A DNA stretch of 64,000 nt. Source: Mycolicibacterium litorale (GTDB lineage Bacteria; Actinomycetota; Actinomycetes; Mycobacteriales; Mycobacteriaceae). This document shows positions 27,245 to 35,640 of the stretch, one piece after another (within the stretch, counting starts at the first letter, position 1; every line of letters starts with the position of its first letter). Under the pieces are notes generated by a model that was not told the origin of the DNA, searched no databases, and saw only the letters and a program-made list of their open reading frames with translations. The DNA is taken from assembly GCF_010731695.1 (NCBI RefSeq), contig NZ_AP022586.1, positions 2,356,001 through 2,420,000 of the forward strand, given 5' to 3'. The translations under genes were made by a program, and so were the position numbers.

Positions 27245-28416
27245 TAGCGGGCTCCCAGCAGATCGACCGGACGTTGTTGCAGCAGCCGGTGGACGGGTAC
27301 GAGTGCGCCGACGATGGCCATCGCGGGGATGAACGCGGCGACCATCCCCGCGGCCTGGGCCCAGGCCACGGGTGTCGCGATTCCGGGAATCACCAGTGCC
27401 ACAGCAACCCCCGCGCCGAGTACGCCGACGAGGTAGGCGGCGATGAACACGAGCGCGGATTCGACGAGGAAGAAGTACAGCACCTCGTCGGCGAGCCCGA
27501 TGCTCGACATGATGCCGAATTCGCGTTTGCGTTCGGCGACCGCGGCGAGGAACGACGACAGCGCGATCACGAACCCGAGGGCCAGTCCGATGGTCGAGAT
27601 CAGGCCGAGGGTCGAACTGGTCACCTTGCCGGAGAACAGCGCGGAGAACTTCTGCTCGAACGACAGCGGGCCGGTGCCGCCGACGGTGTCGTAGATGAGG
27701 CCGCCCCCGTGTGGATCCGGGGCGAGCGACGGATCGGCTGTCGACTCCAGCCCGGTGGCCGCGCTCAACTGCTGGGCGAGGTCGCGGCGGTTCTCCTGCC
27801 CGGCAGGGGCGTTCACCGTCCACCAGCCGTGGTCGCCCACCACGGCGCCGGCGACCGAGGTGGACACCGTGACCGACTGTCCGGGTCCGGCCACGTCGGC
27901 GACGAGGTCCCGCCCGCCGACGTCGACGTGGTCGCCGGGACCCACGCCGAGGCGATCGGCCAGCGCGGAGCCGAAAGCCGCTTGCCCTGAGGGTGTCTCG
28001 TCAGATCCGCGCAGTGACACCGGGACACCGTCGACCTCCGCACGACCTGACAGGATGCGGGTCGCGGACCATCCGGCGGGGACGTCGATCTCGGGGGCGG
28101 CGCCGTCGGCGATCATCGCCTGGGCGTCGGGGTCGTAGTGCACCCCGGCGGCCGGCACCACCCACAGGTGCGCCTCGCCGAGCACGTCGGTGACCGAATC
28201 AGCCCCGGTGATCGCGAAACTCGACGAAATCGTGCGCACCACCGTCACACAGGCGATGGCGAGCGCGATGCCGAGCACCGACAGCACGAACCGCTCGGGC
28301 CGCCGTCGGATGTTGGCCAGCGCGAACCGGACGAGACACCCGAAGGTGTTCCCGGAAGCCGACGCGATCCCCGGCGAGCGAGTAAGCGCTGCGTTGTTGA
28401 CCTGACTGGTCTCCAC
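27244..28416 (-). CDS. FtsX-like ABC permease with large extracytoplasmic domain
   Basis: A 390-residue MacB-type permease. TM1 is ERFVLSVLGIALAIACVTVV, followed by a MacB periplasmic core of roughly 200 residues (WSATRILSGRAEVDGVPVSL, VGPGDHVDVGG), then three helices including TLGLISTIGLALGFVIALSS, the coupling region ERKREFGIMSSIGL, and a terminal VPVHRLLQQRPVDLLGAR. GTG 28416 begins inside one arm of an inverted repeat; a later start is possible but would cut the cytoplasmic lead. It forms an ABC exporter with the two downstream genes. Confidence 0.87.
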   Translation of the reverse strand: METSQVNNAALTRSPGIASASGNTFGCLVRFALANIRRRPERFVLSVLGIALAIACVTVVRTISSSFAITGADSVTDVLGEAHLWVVPAAGVHYDPDAQAMIADGAAPEIDVPAGWSATRILSGRAEVDGVPVSLRGSDETPSGQAAFGSALADRLGVGPGDHVDVGGRDLVADVAGPGQSVTVSTSVAGAVVGDHGWWTVNAPAGQENRRDLAQQLSAATGLESTADPSLAPDPHGGGLIYDTVGGTGPLSFEQKFSALFSGKVTSSTLGLISTIGLALGFVIALSSFLAAVAERKREFGIMSSIGLADEVLYFFLVESALVFIAAYLVGVLGAGVAVALVIPGIATPVAWAQAAGMVAAFIPAMAIVGALVPVHRLLQQRPVDLLGAR

Positions 28417-28460
28417 AAGCAGCGATGGTGGGATCGAGTTGTTTCACTCACCGCTGCTTG
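28416..28460. repeat. Inverted repeat before ABC operon
   Basis: CAAGCAGCG (28416-28424) and CGCTGCTTG (28452-28460) are perfect inverted copies with 27 bases between. They lie in the 114-base gap between the amidase end and the ABC permease start. The repeat could end amidase transcription or bind a regulator of the exporter; no further evidence separates the two. Confidence 0.45.
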
Positions 28461-28530
28461 CGGTGTCGCTGAGGTTAACTCCGCCCCGACGTGGTTACGT
28501 CGGCGTGTCCGTTCGCAACGGATTTCGTCG

Positions 28531-29943
28531 TCAGGCGGCGTCCTGCAGCCGGCGCCGGGGCCGGGCCTCCTCGAGTTCGTAGGCCAGTTCCAGTAATCGG
28601 GCCTCCTGGCCCACCGTCGACGCGAACATGATGCCGATGGGCAGGCCGCTGTCGGATTCGCCCAGTGGCAGCGAGATCGCGGGGTCGCCGGTCGCATTCT
28701 GCAGCGGCGTGAACGCCACCCAGTCGACCAGTCTTTCGATGATCTGGTCGTAGTCGGCCGTGGGGTCGAGATGCCCGATCTTGGGCGGGGCCTCTGCCAG
28801 CGTCGGGGTGAGCACCACGTCGTAGCTGCGCCCCAGTGCGGCGGTGATGCGGCGGGTGCGCGCGAGCCGGGCCGTCGCGAGCGGCAAGCGACGCAGGTTG
28901 CGCGCGGCATGGGCCTCCAACCCCAGGGTGAGGTTGTCGAGGCGGGTGCGGTCGAAGCTGCGCCCGAACGTGCGCCGTCCACCGCGGACGAGGGCGAACG
29001 ACAGGAAGGACCAGTACAGCAGGAAGTCGCCCATGAAGTGCTCCGGTACGGGGTTGTCGATCGGGGTGACGCGGTGCCCCATTTCCTCCAGCAGCGCAGC
29101 GGTTTTCATCGTGACGTCGCGGACCTCGGGGCCGGCTTCACGGGCGATCGAATGGGTGCACACCGCGATGCGCAGCCTGGCTCGGCCGGGCCCGGTGACG
29201 TCGCCGACCGGCGGCAGCTTCGGATTGCGGTACACCCGTTCCATCTCGCGGTAGAACGCGGCGGTGTCGCGCACCGAGCGGGTGACGACGCCGTTGGCGA
29301 CGATGCGCAGCGGCATCTGCCGCATGTCGCGGTCCAGCGGCAGCCGGCCGCGGGAGGGCTTCAGCCCGATCAATCCGTTGCACGACGCGGGAATCCGGAT
29401 CGACCCGCCGCCGTCGTTGGCGTGGGCCATCGGCACCACCCCGGCCGCGACGAACGCTCCGGACCCTGAGGAGGACGCGCCCGCGGTGTAGTCGGGGTTC
29501 CACGGATTGCGCACCGCGCCGAGGCGTGGATGCTCCGCGGAGGCGGAGAAGCCGAACTCCGAGAGCTGCGTCTTGCCCAGGGGCACGAGCCCCGTCGCGA
29601 GGTAGGCACGAGCGAAGTCACCGTTGGCGAGCGCGGGGCGCGGATCCCAGGCGTCGGTGCCCTGCATGGTCGGCATGTCACCGACCGCGACGTTGTCCTT
29701 GATGTACGTGGGGACGCCGTCGAAGTAGCCGCCGTAGGACCGGGGTGCGCTCGCGCGCGCCCGGGCACGGTCGAACGCTTCGTAGGCCAGGCCGTTGAGG
29801 GCTGGATTGACCGCCTCGGTGCGCGCGATCGCCGCCTCGACGAGCTCGGTGCGCGACACCCGCCCCTGCCGCAGGGCCTCGACGAGGCCAACGGCGTCGA
29901 GGTCACCGAGGGCGTCGTCGGTGAAGGCGCTGATGCGAGTCAT
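28531..29943 (-). CDS. amiC: Amidase signature family protein (AmiC-like)
   Basis: A 470-residue amidase-signature hydrolase. The Ser-cisSer-Lys triad is visible: Lys in PTYIKDNVAV, and both Ser in AGASSSGSGAFVAAGVVPMAHANDGGGSIRIPAS, where the second Ser region is GGGSIRIPAS. PSRGRLPLDRD and the C-terminal PLQNATGDPAISLPLG are also typical. Family members hydrolyse small amides. Position next to tsf-rpsB matches M. tuberculosis Rv2888c (amiC), so the symbol is by synteny and family. An 11-base perfect hairpin stands right before its ATG. Confidence 0.9.
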   Translation of the reverse strand: MTRISAFTDDALGDLDAVGLVEALRQGRVSRTELVEAAIARTEAVNPALNGLAYEAFDRARARASAPRSYGGYFDGVPTYIKDNVAVGDMPTMQGTDAWDPRPALANGDFARAYLATGLVPLGKTQLSEFGFSASAEHPRLGAVRNPWNPDYTAGASSSGSGAFVAAGVVPMAHANDGGGSIRIPASCNGLIGLKPSRGRLPLDRDMRQMPLRIVANGVVTRSVRDTAAFYREMERVYRNPKLPPVGDVTGPGRARLRIAVCTHSIAREAGPEVRDVTMKTAALLEEMGHRVTPIDNPVPEHFMGDFLLYWSFLSFALVRGGRRTFGRSFDRTRLDNLTLGLEAHAARNLRRLPLATARLARTRRITAALGRSYDVVLTPTLAEAPPKIGHLDPTADYDQIIERLVDWVAFTPLQNATGDPAISLPLGESDSGLPIGIMFASTVGQEARLLELAYELEEARPRRRLQDAA

Positions 29944-29945
29944 GC

Positions 29946-29973
29946 GCCGACGGTACCAATCCGTACCGTCGGC
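29946..29973. repeat. Perfect hairpin upstream of amidase start
   Basis: GCCGACGGTAC (29946-29956) and GTACCGTCGGC (29963-29973) pair perfectly with a six-base loop. It lies two bases before the amidase ATG and 16 bases from the tsf hairpin. It may be a second terminator element, or an operator or RNA structure affecting amidase translation. Confidence 0.5.
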
Positions 29974-29989
29974 ACAGGTGCAGATGCAG

Positions 29990-30021
29990 AAGTGCCCCGG
30001 AACTCTCGTTCCGGGGCACTT
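29990..30021 (-). terminator. Terminator after rpsB-tsf
   Basis: AAGTGCCCCGGAAC (29990-30003) and GTTCCGGGGCACTT (30008-30021) form a perfect 14-base stem with a four-base loop. It begins 15 bases past the tsf stop. There is no real T-run, as in many mycobacterial intrinsic terminators. Confidence 0.88.
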
Positions 30022-30036
30022 ATGCGAATGATCGCG

Positions 30037-30864
30037 TCAGGCCTGGCCGACCTCGAAGCGGACGAACCGGGTGACGGTCACGCCGGCCTCGTCGAGCAGG
30101 GCCTTGACCGTCTTCTTGTTGTCGGACACCGACGGCTGATCGAGCAGCACGACGTCCTTGTAGAAACCGGTGACCCGGCCCTCGACGATCTTCGGCAACG
30201 CCTGCTCGGGCTTGCCCTCGTTGCGGGCCGTCTCCTCGGCGATGCGGCGCTCGTTGGCGACGACATCCTCGGGCACGTCCTCACGGGTGAGGTACTTGGC
30301 CTTGAGCGCAGCGATCTGCAGCGCGACCGCGTGGGCGGCGCTCTTGTCGTCGCCGGTGTACTCCACCAGCACGCCCACGGCCGGCGGCAGATCCGCGGCC
30401 CGCTTGTGCAGGTAGGTCTCCACCTGGCCGTCGAAGTAGGCGACGCGGCGCAGTTCGAGCTTCTCGCCGATCTTGGCGCTCAGGTCGGCGATGACCTGCT
30501 CGACCGTAGGGGCCGCCTGGTCGCCGGAAATGTGAGCGGCCTTGAGTGCGTCGATGTCGCTGGCCTTGGAGGCGGCCGCGGCGGCGACGATCTGGTCGGC
30601 CACCGACTGGAACTCCGCGTTCTTGGCGACGAAGTCGGTCTCGGAGTTCAGCTCGATCAGCGCGCCGTCCTTGGCGGCGACCAGGCCCTCGGCGGTCGCG
30701 CGCTCAGCGCGCTTGCCGACGTCCTTGGCGCCCTTGATGCGCAGCAATTCGACGGCCTTGTCGAAGTCGCCACCGGCCTCGACCAGCGCGTTCTTGCTGT
30801 CGAGCATGCCGGCGCCGGTCAGCTCCCGAAGCCGCTTGACGTCGGCAGCGGTGTAGTTCGCCAT
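30037..30864 (-). CDS. tsf: Elongation factor Ts
   Basis: A 275-residue EF-Ts, the nucleotide exchange factor for EF-Tu. The N-terminal UBA-like domain is [20 protein letters not shown] with the [11 protein letters not shown] helix; the core signature [15 protein letters not shown] binds EF-Tu and carries the TDFV motif. The C-terminal part includes [20 protein letters not shown] and [20 protein letters not shown]. It follows rpsB by 11 bases and ends in a strong hairpin, the universal rpsB-tsf pairing. ATG 30864 gives the standard N-terminus. Confidence 0.98.
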   Translation of the reverse strand: MANYTAADVKRLRELTGAGMLDSKNALVEAGGDFDKAVELLRIKGAKDVGKRAERATAEGLVAAKDGALIELNSETDFVAKNAEFQSVADQIVAAAAASKASDIDALKAAHISGDQAAPTVEQVIADLSAKIGEKLELRRVAYFDGQVETYLHKRAADLPPAVGVLVEYTGDDKSAAHAVALQIAALKAKYLTREDVPEDVVANERRIAEETARNEGKPEQALPKIVEGRVTGFYKDVVLLDQPSVSDNKKTVKALLDEAGVTVTRFVRFEVGQA

Positions 30865-30875
30865 GTAAGCCTTCC

Positions 30876-31742
30876 CTAGGGGTTCTGGGCGATGGTGGGT
30901 TCGGTCTGGATGTCTGCCTCGGGCGTCCCGGGCGCGGCACCGGCCGCGGTGGGGGACGCCGTCGCGCCGGCGAGCAGTTCCTGCTCCCATTCGGCGAGCG
31001 GCTCAGCAGCCACCCCGTCCTGGCCGGCCTCGGCCTTGTTGCCGTTACCGGCGCCCGAACGGGCCTGCAGACCCTCGGCCACCGCGGCGGCGACGACCTT
31101 GGTCAGCAGCGCGGCCGAACGGATCGCGTCGTCGTTGCCCGGGATCGGGTAGTCCACGACGTCGGGGTCGCAGTTCGTGTCCAGGATCGCGATGATCGGG
31201 ATGTTCAGCTTGCGGGCCTCGGCAACCGCGAGGTGCTCCTTGTTGGTGTCGACGACCCAGACGGCCGAAGGCACCTTCTGCATGTCGCGGATACCGCCCA
31301 GCGACCGCTCGAGCTTGTTCTTCTCGCGGGTCAGCATCAGGATTTCCTTCTTGGTGCGACCCTCGAAGCCACCGGTCTGCTCCATCGCCTCGAGTTCCTT
31401 GAGGCGCTGCAGACGCTTGTGCACCGTCGAGAAGTTCGTGAGCATGCCGCCCAGCCAGCGCTGGTTCACGTAGGGCATGCCGACGCGGGTCGCCTCTTCG
31501 GCGATGGACTCCTGCGCCTGCTTCTTGGTGCCGACGAACATGATGGAGCCGCCGTGGGCGACGGTCTCCTTGACGAACTCGTACGCCTTGTCGATGTAGG
31601 TCAGCGTCTGCTGCAGATCGATGATGTAGATGCCGTTGCGGTCGGTGAAGATGAACCGCTTCATCTTGGGGTTCCAGCGACGGGTCTGATGCCCGAAGTG
31701 AGCGCCGCTGTCGAGCAGCTGCTTCATTGTCACAACAGCCAT
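30876..31742 (-). CDS. rpsB: 30S ribosomal protein S2
   Basis: A 288-residue S2 of the small ribosomal subunit. It starts [20 protein letters not shown] and contains [40 protein letters not shown] and [19 protein letters not shown], all hallmark blocks. After the conserved core, which ends near [20 protein letters not shown], a mycobacteria-type tail rich in Ala, Gly, Glu and Pro follows. It leads the rpsB-tsf operon. The 278-base gap to the divergent M23 gene must contain its promoter; I see no confident -35/-10 pair. Confidence 0.98.
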   Translation of the reverse strand: MAVVTMKQLLDSGAHFGHQTRRWNPKMKRFIFTDRNGIYIIDLQQTLTYIDKAYEFVKETVAHGGSIMFVGTKKQAQESIAEEATRVGMPYVNQRWLGGMLTNFSTVHKRLQRLKELEAMEQTGGFEGRTKKEILMLTREKNKLERSLGGIRDMQKVPSAVWVVDTNKEHLAVAEARKLNIPIIAILDTNCDPDVVDYPIPGNDDAIRSAALLTKVVAAAVAEGLQARSGAGNGNKAEAGQDGVAAEPLAEWEQELLAGATASPTAAGAAPGTPEADIQTEPTIAQNP

Positions 31743-32020
31743 GATTCGGCCATTCCTTATCTGTCGGTTGTCGCCCGGCGTCGGGTGATGCCGGGCCCTG
31801 GTGGCTGCTGGAGTGCCGGACCCGCTTTGCGACGGGACCGCCGGCATCCGGTACGACTGCTCGAGTCGAGGTGCAGACACGCGAAGTCAGTCCGCTCGAT
31901 GCGAACTGCAGGTAGGAGTTTACACCGTCGGAACAGGTGCTTTGTCCACAGCGGACGCCTGCTCCACAGGGCTGCACTGTGACCCTGGCGCGATGGCGCG
32001 CGACCGCCTGAACTGGGCTG

Positions 32021-32533
32021 ATGCGAGTGCTGGTGGCGTTGGTGGCGTTGGTGGCGGTGGCCGTCGCGGCGGCGGGCCCGGCGCGCGCCGACCCATCACC
32101 TGACGATGGCCGACTGGACTGGCCGCTGCGGCCGCGACCTGCGGTGGTGCGGACCTTCGACGCGCCGACCCCGAAGTGGCAGCGCGGACACCGCGGCGTC
32201 GATCTGGCCGCCACGGCCGGACAGCCCGTGTACGCGGCGCAGGCGGGCACCGTCGTCTTCGCCGGTGACCTGGCCGGCCGGCCGCTGGTGTCGATCGCCC
32301 ATCCGGGCGGCCTGCGCACCAGCTACGAACCCGTGTCACCGTCGGTGCGGTCCGGGCAACTCGTGCACACCGGCACCGTCGTCGGCGAGGTGGTGGCGGG
32401 GCACGCCGGCTGCGCGAGGGCGGCGTGCCTGCACTGGGGCGCCATGTGGGGGCCGGCGTCGCGCGCGGACTACGTCGACCCGCTGGGCCTGCTGGCGGGC
32501 ACACCGGTCCGGCTGCTGCCGCTTCGCCCATAG
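32021..32533 (+). CDS. Secreted M23 family metallopeptidase (Rv2891-like)
   Basis: A 170-residue exported LytM-type protein. The N-terminus is a signal peptide of about 24 residues ending AGPARADP, with cleavage likely after ARA. The M23 fold follows: RGHRGVDLAATAGQPVYAA carries the HxxxD zinc motif, GTVVFAGDLAGRPLVSIAHP the central strands, and CLHWGAMW the last zinc His (LHWG, replacing the usual HLHFG, so one His of the HxH pair is missing). Peptidoglycan cleavage may therefore be weak or absent. Its place beside rpsB matches Rv2891. The upstream 278 bases to rpsB hold no gene. Confidence 0.88.
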   Translation: MRVLVALVALVAVAVAAAGPARADPSPDDGRLDWPLRPRPAVVRTFDAPTPKWQRGHRGVDLAATAGQPVYAAQAGTVVFAGDLAGRPLVSIAHPGGLRTSYEPVSPSVRSGQLVHTGTVVGEVVAGHAGCARAACLHWGAMWGPASRADYVDPLGLLAGTPVRLLPLRP

Positions 32534-32585
32534 CGATTTCGGTGTCGTTGGTCGCGCTGAGCGCGACTGCGGACACCGAAATCGC
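32533..32585. repeat. Intergenic palindromic repeat, copy 1
   Basis: Outer arms GCGATTTCGGTGTC (32533-32546) and GACACCGAAATCGC (32572-32585) are perfect inverted copies, and the inner part GTCGCGCT/AGCGCGAC also pairs. It follows the M23 stop immediately. A sister copy sits at 33569. It probably acts as a terminator and may belong to a dispersed family. Confidence 0.8.
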
Positions 32586-32599
32586 GGAGAATCGGGGTC

Positions 32600-33568
32600 A
32601 TGATCGCCAGCGCCGCCCACCTGTCGCGTCCGCTTCGATTCGGTCTCACCACCGCACTGCCCCGCGCCGGCGCGGACACCCGCGACTTCGCCCGCGCGGT
32701 CGAATCGGCCGGCTTCGACGTCCTCACCTTCGCCGACCATCTGGTGCCCGCGATGCCGCCGTTCAGCGGCGCGGCGGCCGCCGCGGTGGCCACCGAACGG
32801 CTGCACGTCGGAACCCTGGTGCTCAACAACGATTTCCGCCACCCCGTCGAGACCGCCCGCGAATCGGCCGGTGTCTCCACAGTGTCCGACGGACGGTTCG
32901 AACTCGGCCTGGGCGCGGGCCATATGAAATCGGAATACGACGCCGCCGGGATCCCATTCGACCGCAGCGGGATCCGCGTCGAGCGGCTCGAGGAGTCGGT
33001 CGGCATCATCCGCGCGCTGCTCGACGGCGATGCGGTCGACGCCGACGGTGCGCACTACCGGGTGCACACCGGCCCGGGTGCGCTGTTGCCTGCGCCGCCG
33101 CACCGGGTGCCGTTGCTGATCGGCGGCAACGGTGAGCGGGTGTTGCGACTGGCGGGCCGGGTCGCCGACATCGCGGGCTTCGCGGGCATCACGCACAACC
33201 ACGACGCGACCGAGGTCGCGTTGACCCACTTCGGGCCCGACGGGCTGGACAACCGGATCGCCGTCGTGCGCGACGCCGCGGGCGACCGGTTCGACCAGAT
33301 CGAACTCAACGCACTGATCCAGGCGGTGGTGGTGACCGGCGACCGGGAGGCGGCCGCGGCCGACCTCGCCGGCGCGATCAGCGGAGTCGACCCGGCCGAT
33401 CTGCTGGACTCGCCGTTCGTGCTGCTCGGCACGCACGAGCAGATGGCGCAGATGCTGCACGACCGGCAGCAGCGGTTCGGGGTGAGCTACTGGACGGTGT
33501 TCGACGAATGGGGCGGCCGCCCGTCGGCGATGCCCGACCTCGCGGAAGTCATACGTTTGCTCCGCTGA
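32600..33568 (+). CDS. LLM class F420-dependent oxidoreductase (Rv2893-like)
   Basis: A 322-residue luciferase-like TIM-barrel oxidoreductase of the F420 (TIGR03621-like) group. Typical stretches are FARAVESAGFDVLTFADHLV, RLHVGTLVLNNDFRHPVETA, DGRFELGLGAGHMKSEYDAA and VPLLIGGNGERVLRLAGRVA. F420H2- or FMN-dependent reduction or oxidation of an unknown organic substrate is expected. It sits between two copies of the palindromic repeat and occupies the Rv2893 position before xerC. The PPE gene Rv2892c of M. tuberculosis is absent here. Confidence 0.88.
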   Translation: MIASAAHLSRPLRFGLTTALPRAGADTRDFARAVESAGFDVLTFADHLVPAMPPFSGAAAAAVATERLHVGTLVLNNDFRHPVETARESAGVSTVSDGRFELGLGAGHMKSEYDAAGIPFDRSGIRVERLEESVGIIRALLDGDAVDADGAHYRVHTGPGALLPAPPHRVPLLIGGNGERVLRLAGRVADIAGFAGITHNHDATEVALTHFGPDGLDNRIAVVRDAAGDRFDQIELNALIQAVVVTGDREAAAADLAGAISGVDPADLLDSPFVLLGTHEQMAQMLHDRQQRFGVSYWTVFDEWGGRPSAMPDLAEVIRLLR

Positions 33569-33621
33569 GCGATTTCGGCGTGCGCGGTGGCGCTGAGCGC
33601 GACCAGCCACGCCGAAATCAC
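33569..33621. repeat. Intergenic palindromic repeat, copy 2
   Basis: Outer arms GCGATTTCGGCGTG (33569-33582) and CACGCCGAAATCAC (33608-33621) pair at 13 of 14 positions; the core GGCGCTGAGCGCGACC repeats that of copy 1. It begins right after the LLM stop and touches the end of the convergent cyclase gene, so it can terminate both. Confidence 0.8.
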
Positions 33622-34262
33622 GAAAGAACAACCGCACGCACCGGGGCACCGTCGGCGTCGATCGGTAGCGGGAAGAACCCGATCCGCACGCGGGCGGGCA
33701 GGCCGTCGAGATGGCACAGGTTCTCGACGATCAAGGCATCGGCGCCGAGCACCACCTGATGCACCGGAAAGTCGGCGCCCGTTTCGGTGGGATCGGGACT
33801 CAGGGTGTCGACGGCGAGCACCCGCATGCCACGGCGCAACAGATCCGTTGCGGCATCGGCGGACAGCGCCGGGTGGTCCAGCGCGGCGGCGCTGCCGAAG
33901 TGGGTCGCCCACCCGGTGTCGAACACCACGATCGGGGGCACATGCTCCGGCAGCCCGCCGTCGAGAACCGCCTCGATCTCGGGCAGGCCGTACGTCGCCC
34001 GCGGCGCCGGCGTTCCTAAGTGGACGATCAGCGCGTCACCGATCAATTCGCCCAGGGTGATCCGAGCTGTCGTCCGTCCGCCCTGGATGCAGTGTGATGG
34101 CGCGTCGAGATGAGTGCCCGTGTGTGAGCCCAGGTGCAGCGCCGCGACGTCGACGCCGTCGCGCGCCCGCAGCAGCGCCGGTTCGACGGCGACGGTGGGA
34201 TCGCCGGGATAGACCTGCATGCCCGTCGCGATGGGATGGCTGAGGTCACGCATCCCGGACAT
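33618..34262 (-). CDS. Cyclase family (kynurenine formamidase-like) hydrolase
   Basis: A 214-residue metal hydrolase of the cyclase/kynurenine formamidase superfamily. The signature SHTGTHLDAPSHC contains the HxGTHxDxPxH metal site, MRDLSHPIATGMQVYPGDPT is the typical N-terminus, and VLAVDTLSPDP plus FPVHQVVLGADALIVENLCHL the C-terminal site. Relatives hydrolyse N-formylkynurenine, isatin or cyclic amides. ATG 34262 is used; ATG 34253 is an alternative. It overlaps the NCS1 permease end by 17 bases, so uptake and hydrolysis of one heterocyclic compound is likely. Confidence 0.88.
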   Translation of the reverse strand: MSGMRDLSHPIATGMQVYPGDPTVAVEPALLRARDGVDVAALHLGSHTGTHLDAPSHCIQGGRTTARITLGELIGDALIVHLGTPAPRATYGLPEIEAVLDGGLPEHVPPIVVFDTGWATHFGSAAALDHPALSADAATDLLRRGMRVLAVDTLSPDPTETGADFPVHQVVLGADALIVENLCHLDGLPARVRIGFFPLPIDADGAPVRAVVLS

Positions 34263-35613
34263 CCGCCAGATGCACGCTGTCCGCGCGGGCCGCGCGTCGG
34301 GGCAGCATCGCCGACAGGTACAGCACGAAGGTCAGCGCGAACGCCGGGATGGTGGCGCCGACCGGACTGGGCCATACGTAGGCCAGCACGTAGGACGCGA
34401 CAGCGCCGATCGCCCACGCCGCCACCGCGATCCAGTTCACGCCGCCGGTGTACCAGTAGCGGCCGCCGCGCCCGCGCAGCAGATCGGCGTCGTACGCCGA
34501 CCGCTTGACCAGGTAATAGTCGACGATCATGATCGCGAAGACCGGGACGAACAAGGCACCGATGACCGTGAGGAAGTCGGTGAACTGCGTGAGCAGGCCG
34601 AGCCACGTCGATCCGAGGATCGAGATGAGCCCGAGCACCAGCGCCGTGGGCAGGTAGCGCAGACGCGCGCCGACGGGCGCGTTGACCACCGACGTGGTCA
34701 TTCCGTAGACGACCATCGAGTTGGTGGCCATGACCGACAGGAAGATGACGATCGCCAGCGGCGCACCGAACGGCGCGACGATCGCGGCCGGGTCGAACGC
34801 GACGGCCTCACCGTTGCTGAGGATGACGTAGCCGATCGCCGTCACGCCCAACGTCATCGCCGTGACCGTCGACAGCGTGTAGCCGACACCGGACCCGACG
34901 ATGCCCGCCCGGCTCGAGCGGGCGAGCCGGTTGAAGTCGGCGGACAGCACCGTCCACGAGATCGCGGTCGCGATGACGATGTCCAGCACGGTCACCGCGG
35001 TGTAGCCGATCGACGCGTCGACCGGAATGTCCTGGAACGCAGCGGGACTGAACTCCGTGAACGCGATGACGAAGATCCACGCGATGATCACCAGCATCAG
35101 CACCGCGAGCCACGGCTCCACCCGGGCGATGCCTTCGTGGCCGAGGATCGCGATCAGCACGACGACGGTCTGGCACAGCACGGAGAACAGGATCGGGCTC
35201 GAGAAGCCGGTGAGGTCCTCGACGAGGTAGTTCACGGTCACGCCGGCGAGCATCGCCTGCACCCAGCTCCACCCCATCAGGATCACGACGTTGGCCGCGA
35301 CCGGCAGCAGGCTGCCGCGGGTGCCGAACGCGCCCCGCGTCAGCGCCATGGTCGGCAGGCCGGTGCGGGTGCCGATGTTGCCGACGAGCGTGAGGACCAC
35401 TGCGCCGCAGACGGTGCCGAGCACGATCATCGTCAGCGCGGTCGCGAAGTCGACGGCGGGCAGCAGCAGCGTCCCCGTCAACAGTGTGGTCACCACGAGG
35501 TTCGCGGCCAGCCAGATCATCGCGATGCGGCCCAGTGACAGCGTGCCGCGGACGGGTCCGGCGTTGTCGGCCTGTTCTTCGAGACGGCGGTCGAGGCGGT
35601 GGTAGAGCGCCAT
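34246..35613 (-). CDS. NCS1 family permease (purine/cytosine/hydantoin-type)
   Basis: A 455-residue carrier with about twelve helices. NCS1 hallmarks are GPVRGTLSLGRIAMIWLAAN before TM1, RTGLPTMALTRGAFGTRGS, WSWVQAMLAGVTVNYLVED and a TM6-8 region ISWTVLSADFNRLARSSRAG. Substrates of the family are nucleobases, hydantoins, allantoin and similar heterocycles, taken up with Na+ or H+. It is transcribed ahead of the cyclase-family hydrolase, overlapping it. The 27-base gap upstream to xerC shows no obvious promoter of its own. Confidence 0.88.
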   Translation of the reverse strand: MALYHRLDRRLEEQADNAGPVRGTLSLGRIAMIWLAANLVVTTLLTGTLLLPAVDFATALTMIVLGTVCGAVVLTLVGNIGTRTGLPTMALTRGAFGTRGSLLPVAANVVILMGWSWVQAMLAGVTVNYLVEDLTGFSSPILFSVLCQTVVVLIAILGHEGIARVEPWLAVLMLVIIAWIFVIAFTEFSPAAFQDIPVDASIGYTAVTVLDIVIATAISWTVLSADFNRLARSSRAGIVGSGVGYTLSTVTAMTLGVTAIGYVILSNGEAVAFDPAAIVAPFGAPLAIVIFLSVMATNSMVVYGMTTSVVNAPVGARLRYLPTALVLGLISILGSTWLGLLTQFTDFLTVIGALFVPVFAIMIVDYYLVKRSAYDADLLRGRGGRYWYTGGVNWIAVAAWAIGAVASYVLAYVWPSPVGATIPAFALTFVLYLSAMLPRRAARADSVHLADVRDA

Positions 35614-35640
35614 CCGATGAAACTACGCCGAAACGATCCG

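Noticed and set aside
31743..32020. Confident rpsB promoter or S2 leader structure
   Set aside because: A TAAACT-like box near 31917-31922 exists, but the nearest -35-like TGGACA is about 20 bases away, so the call is too weak.
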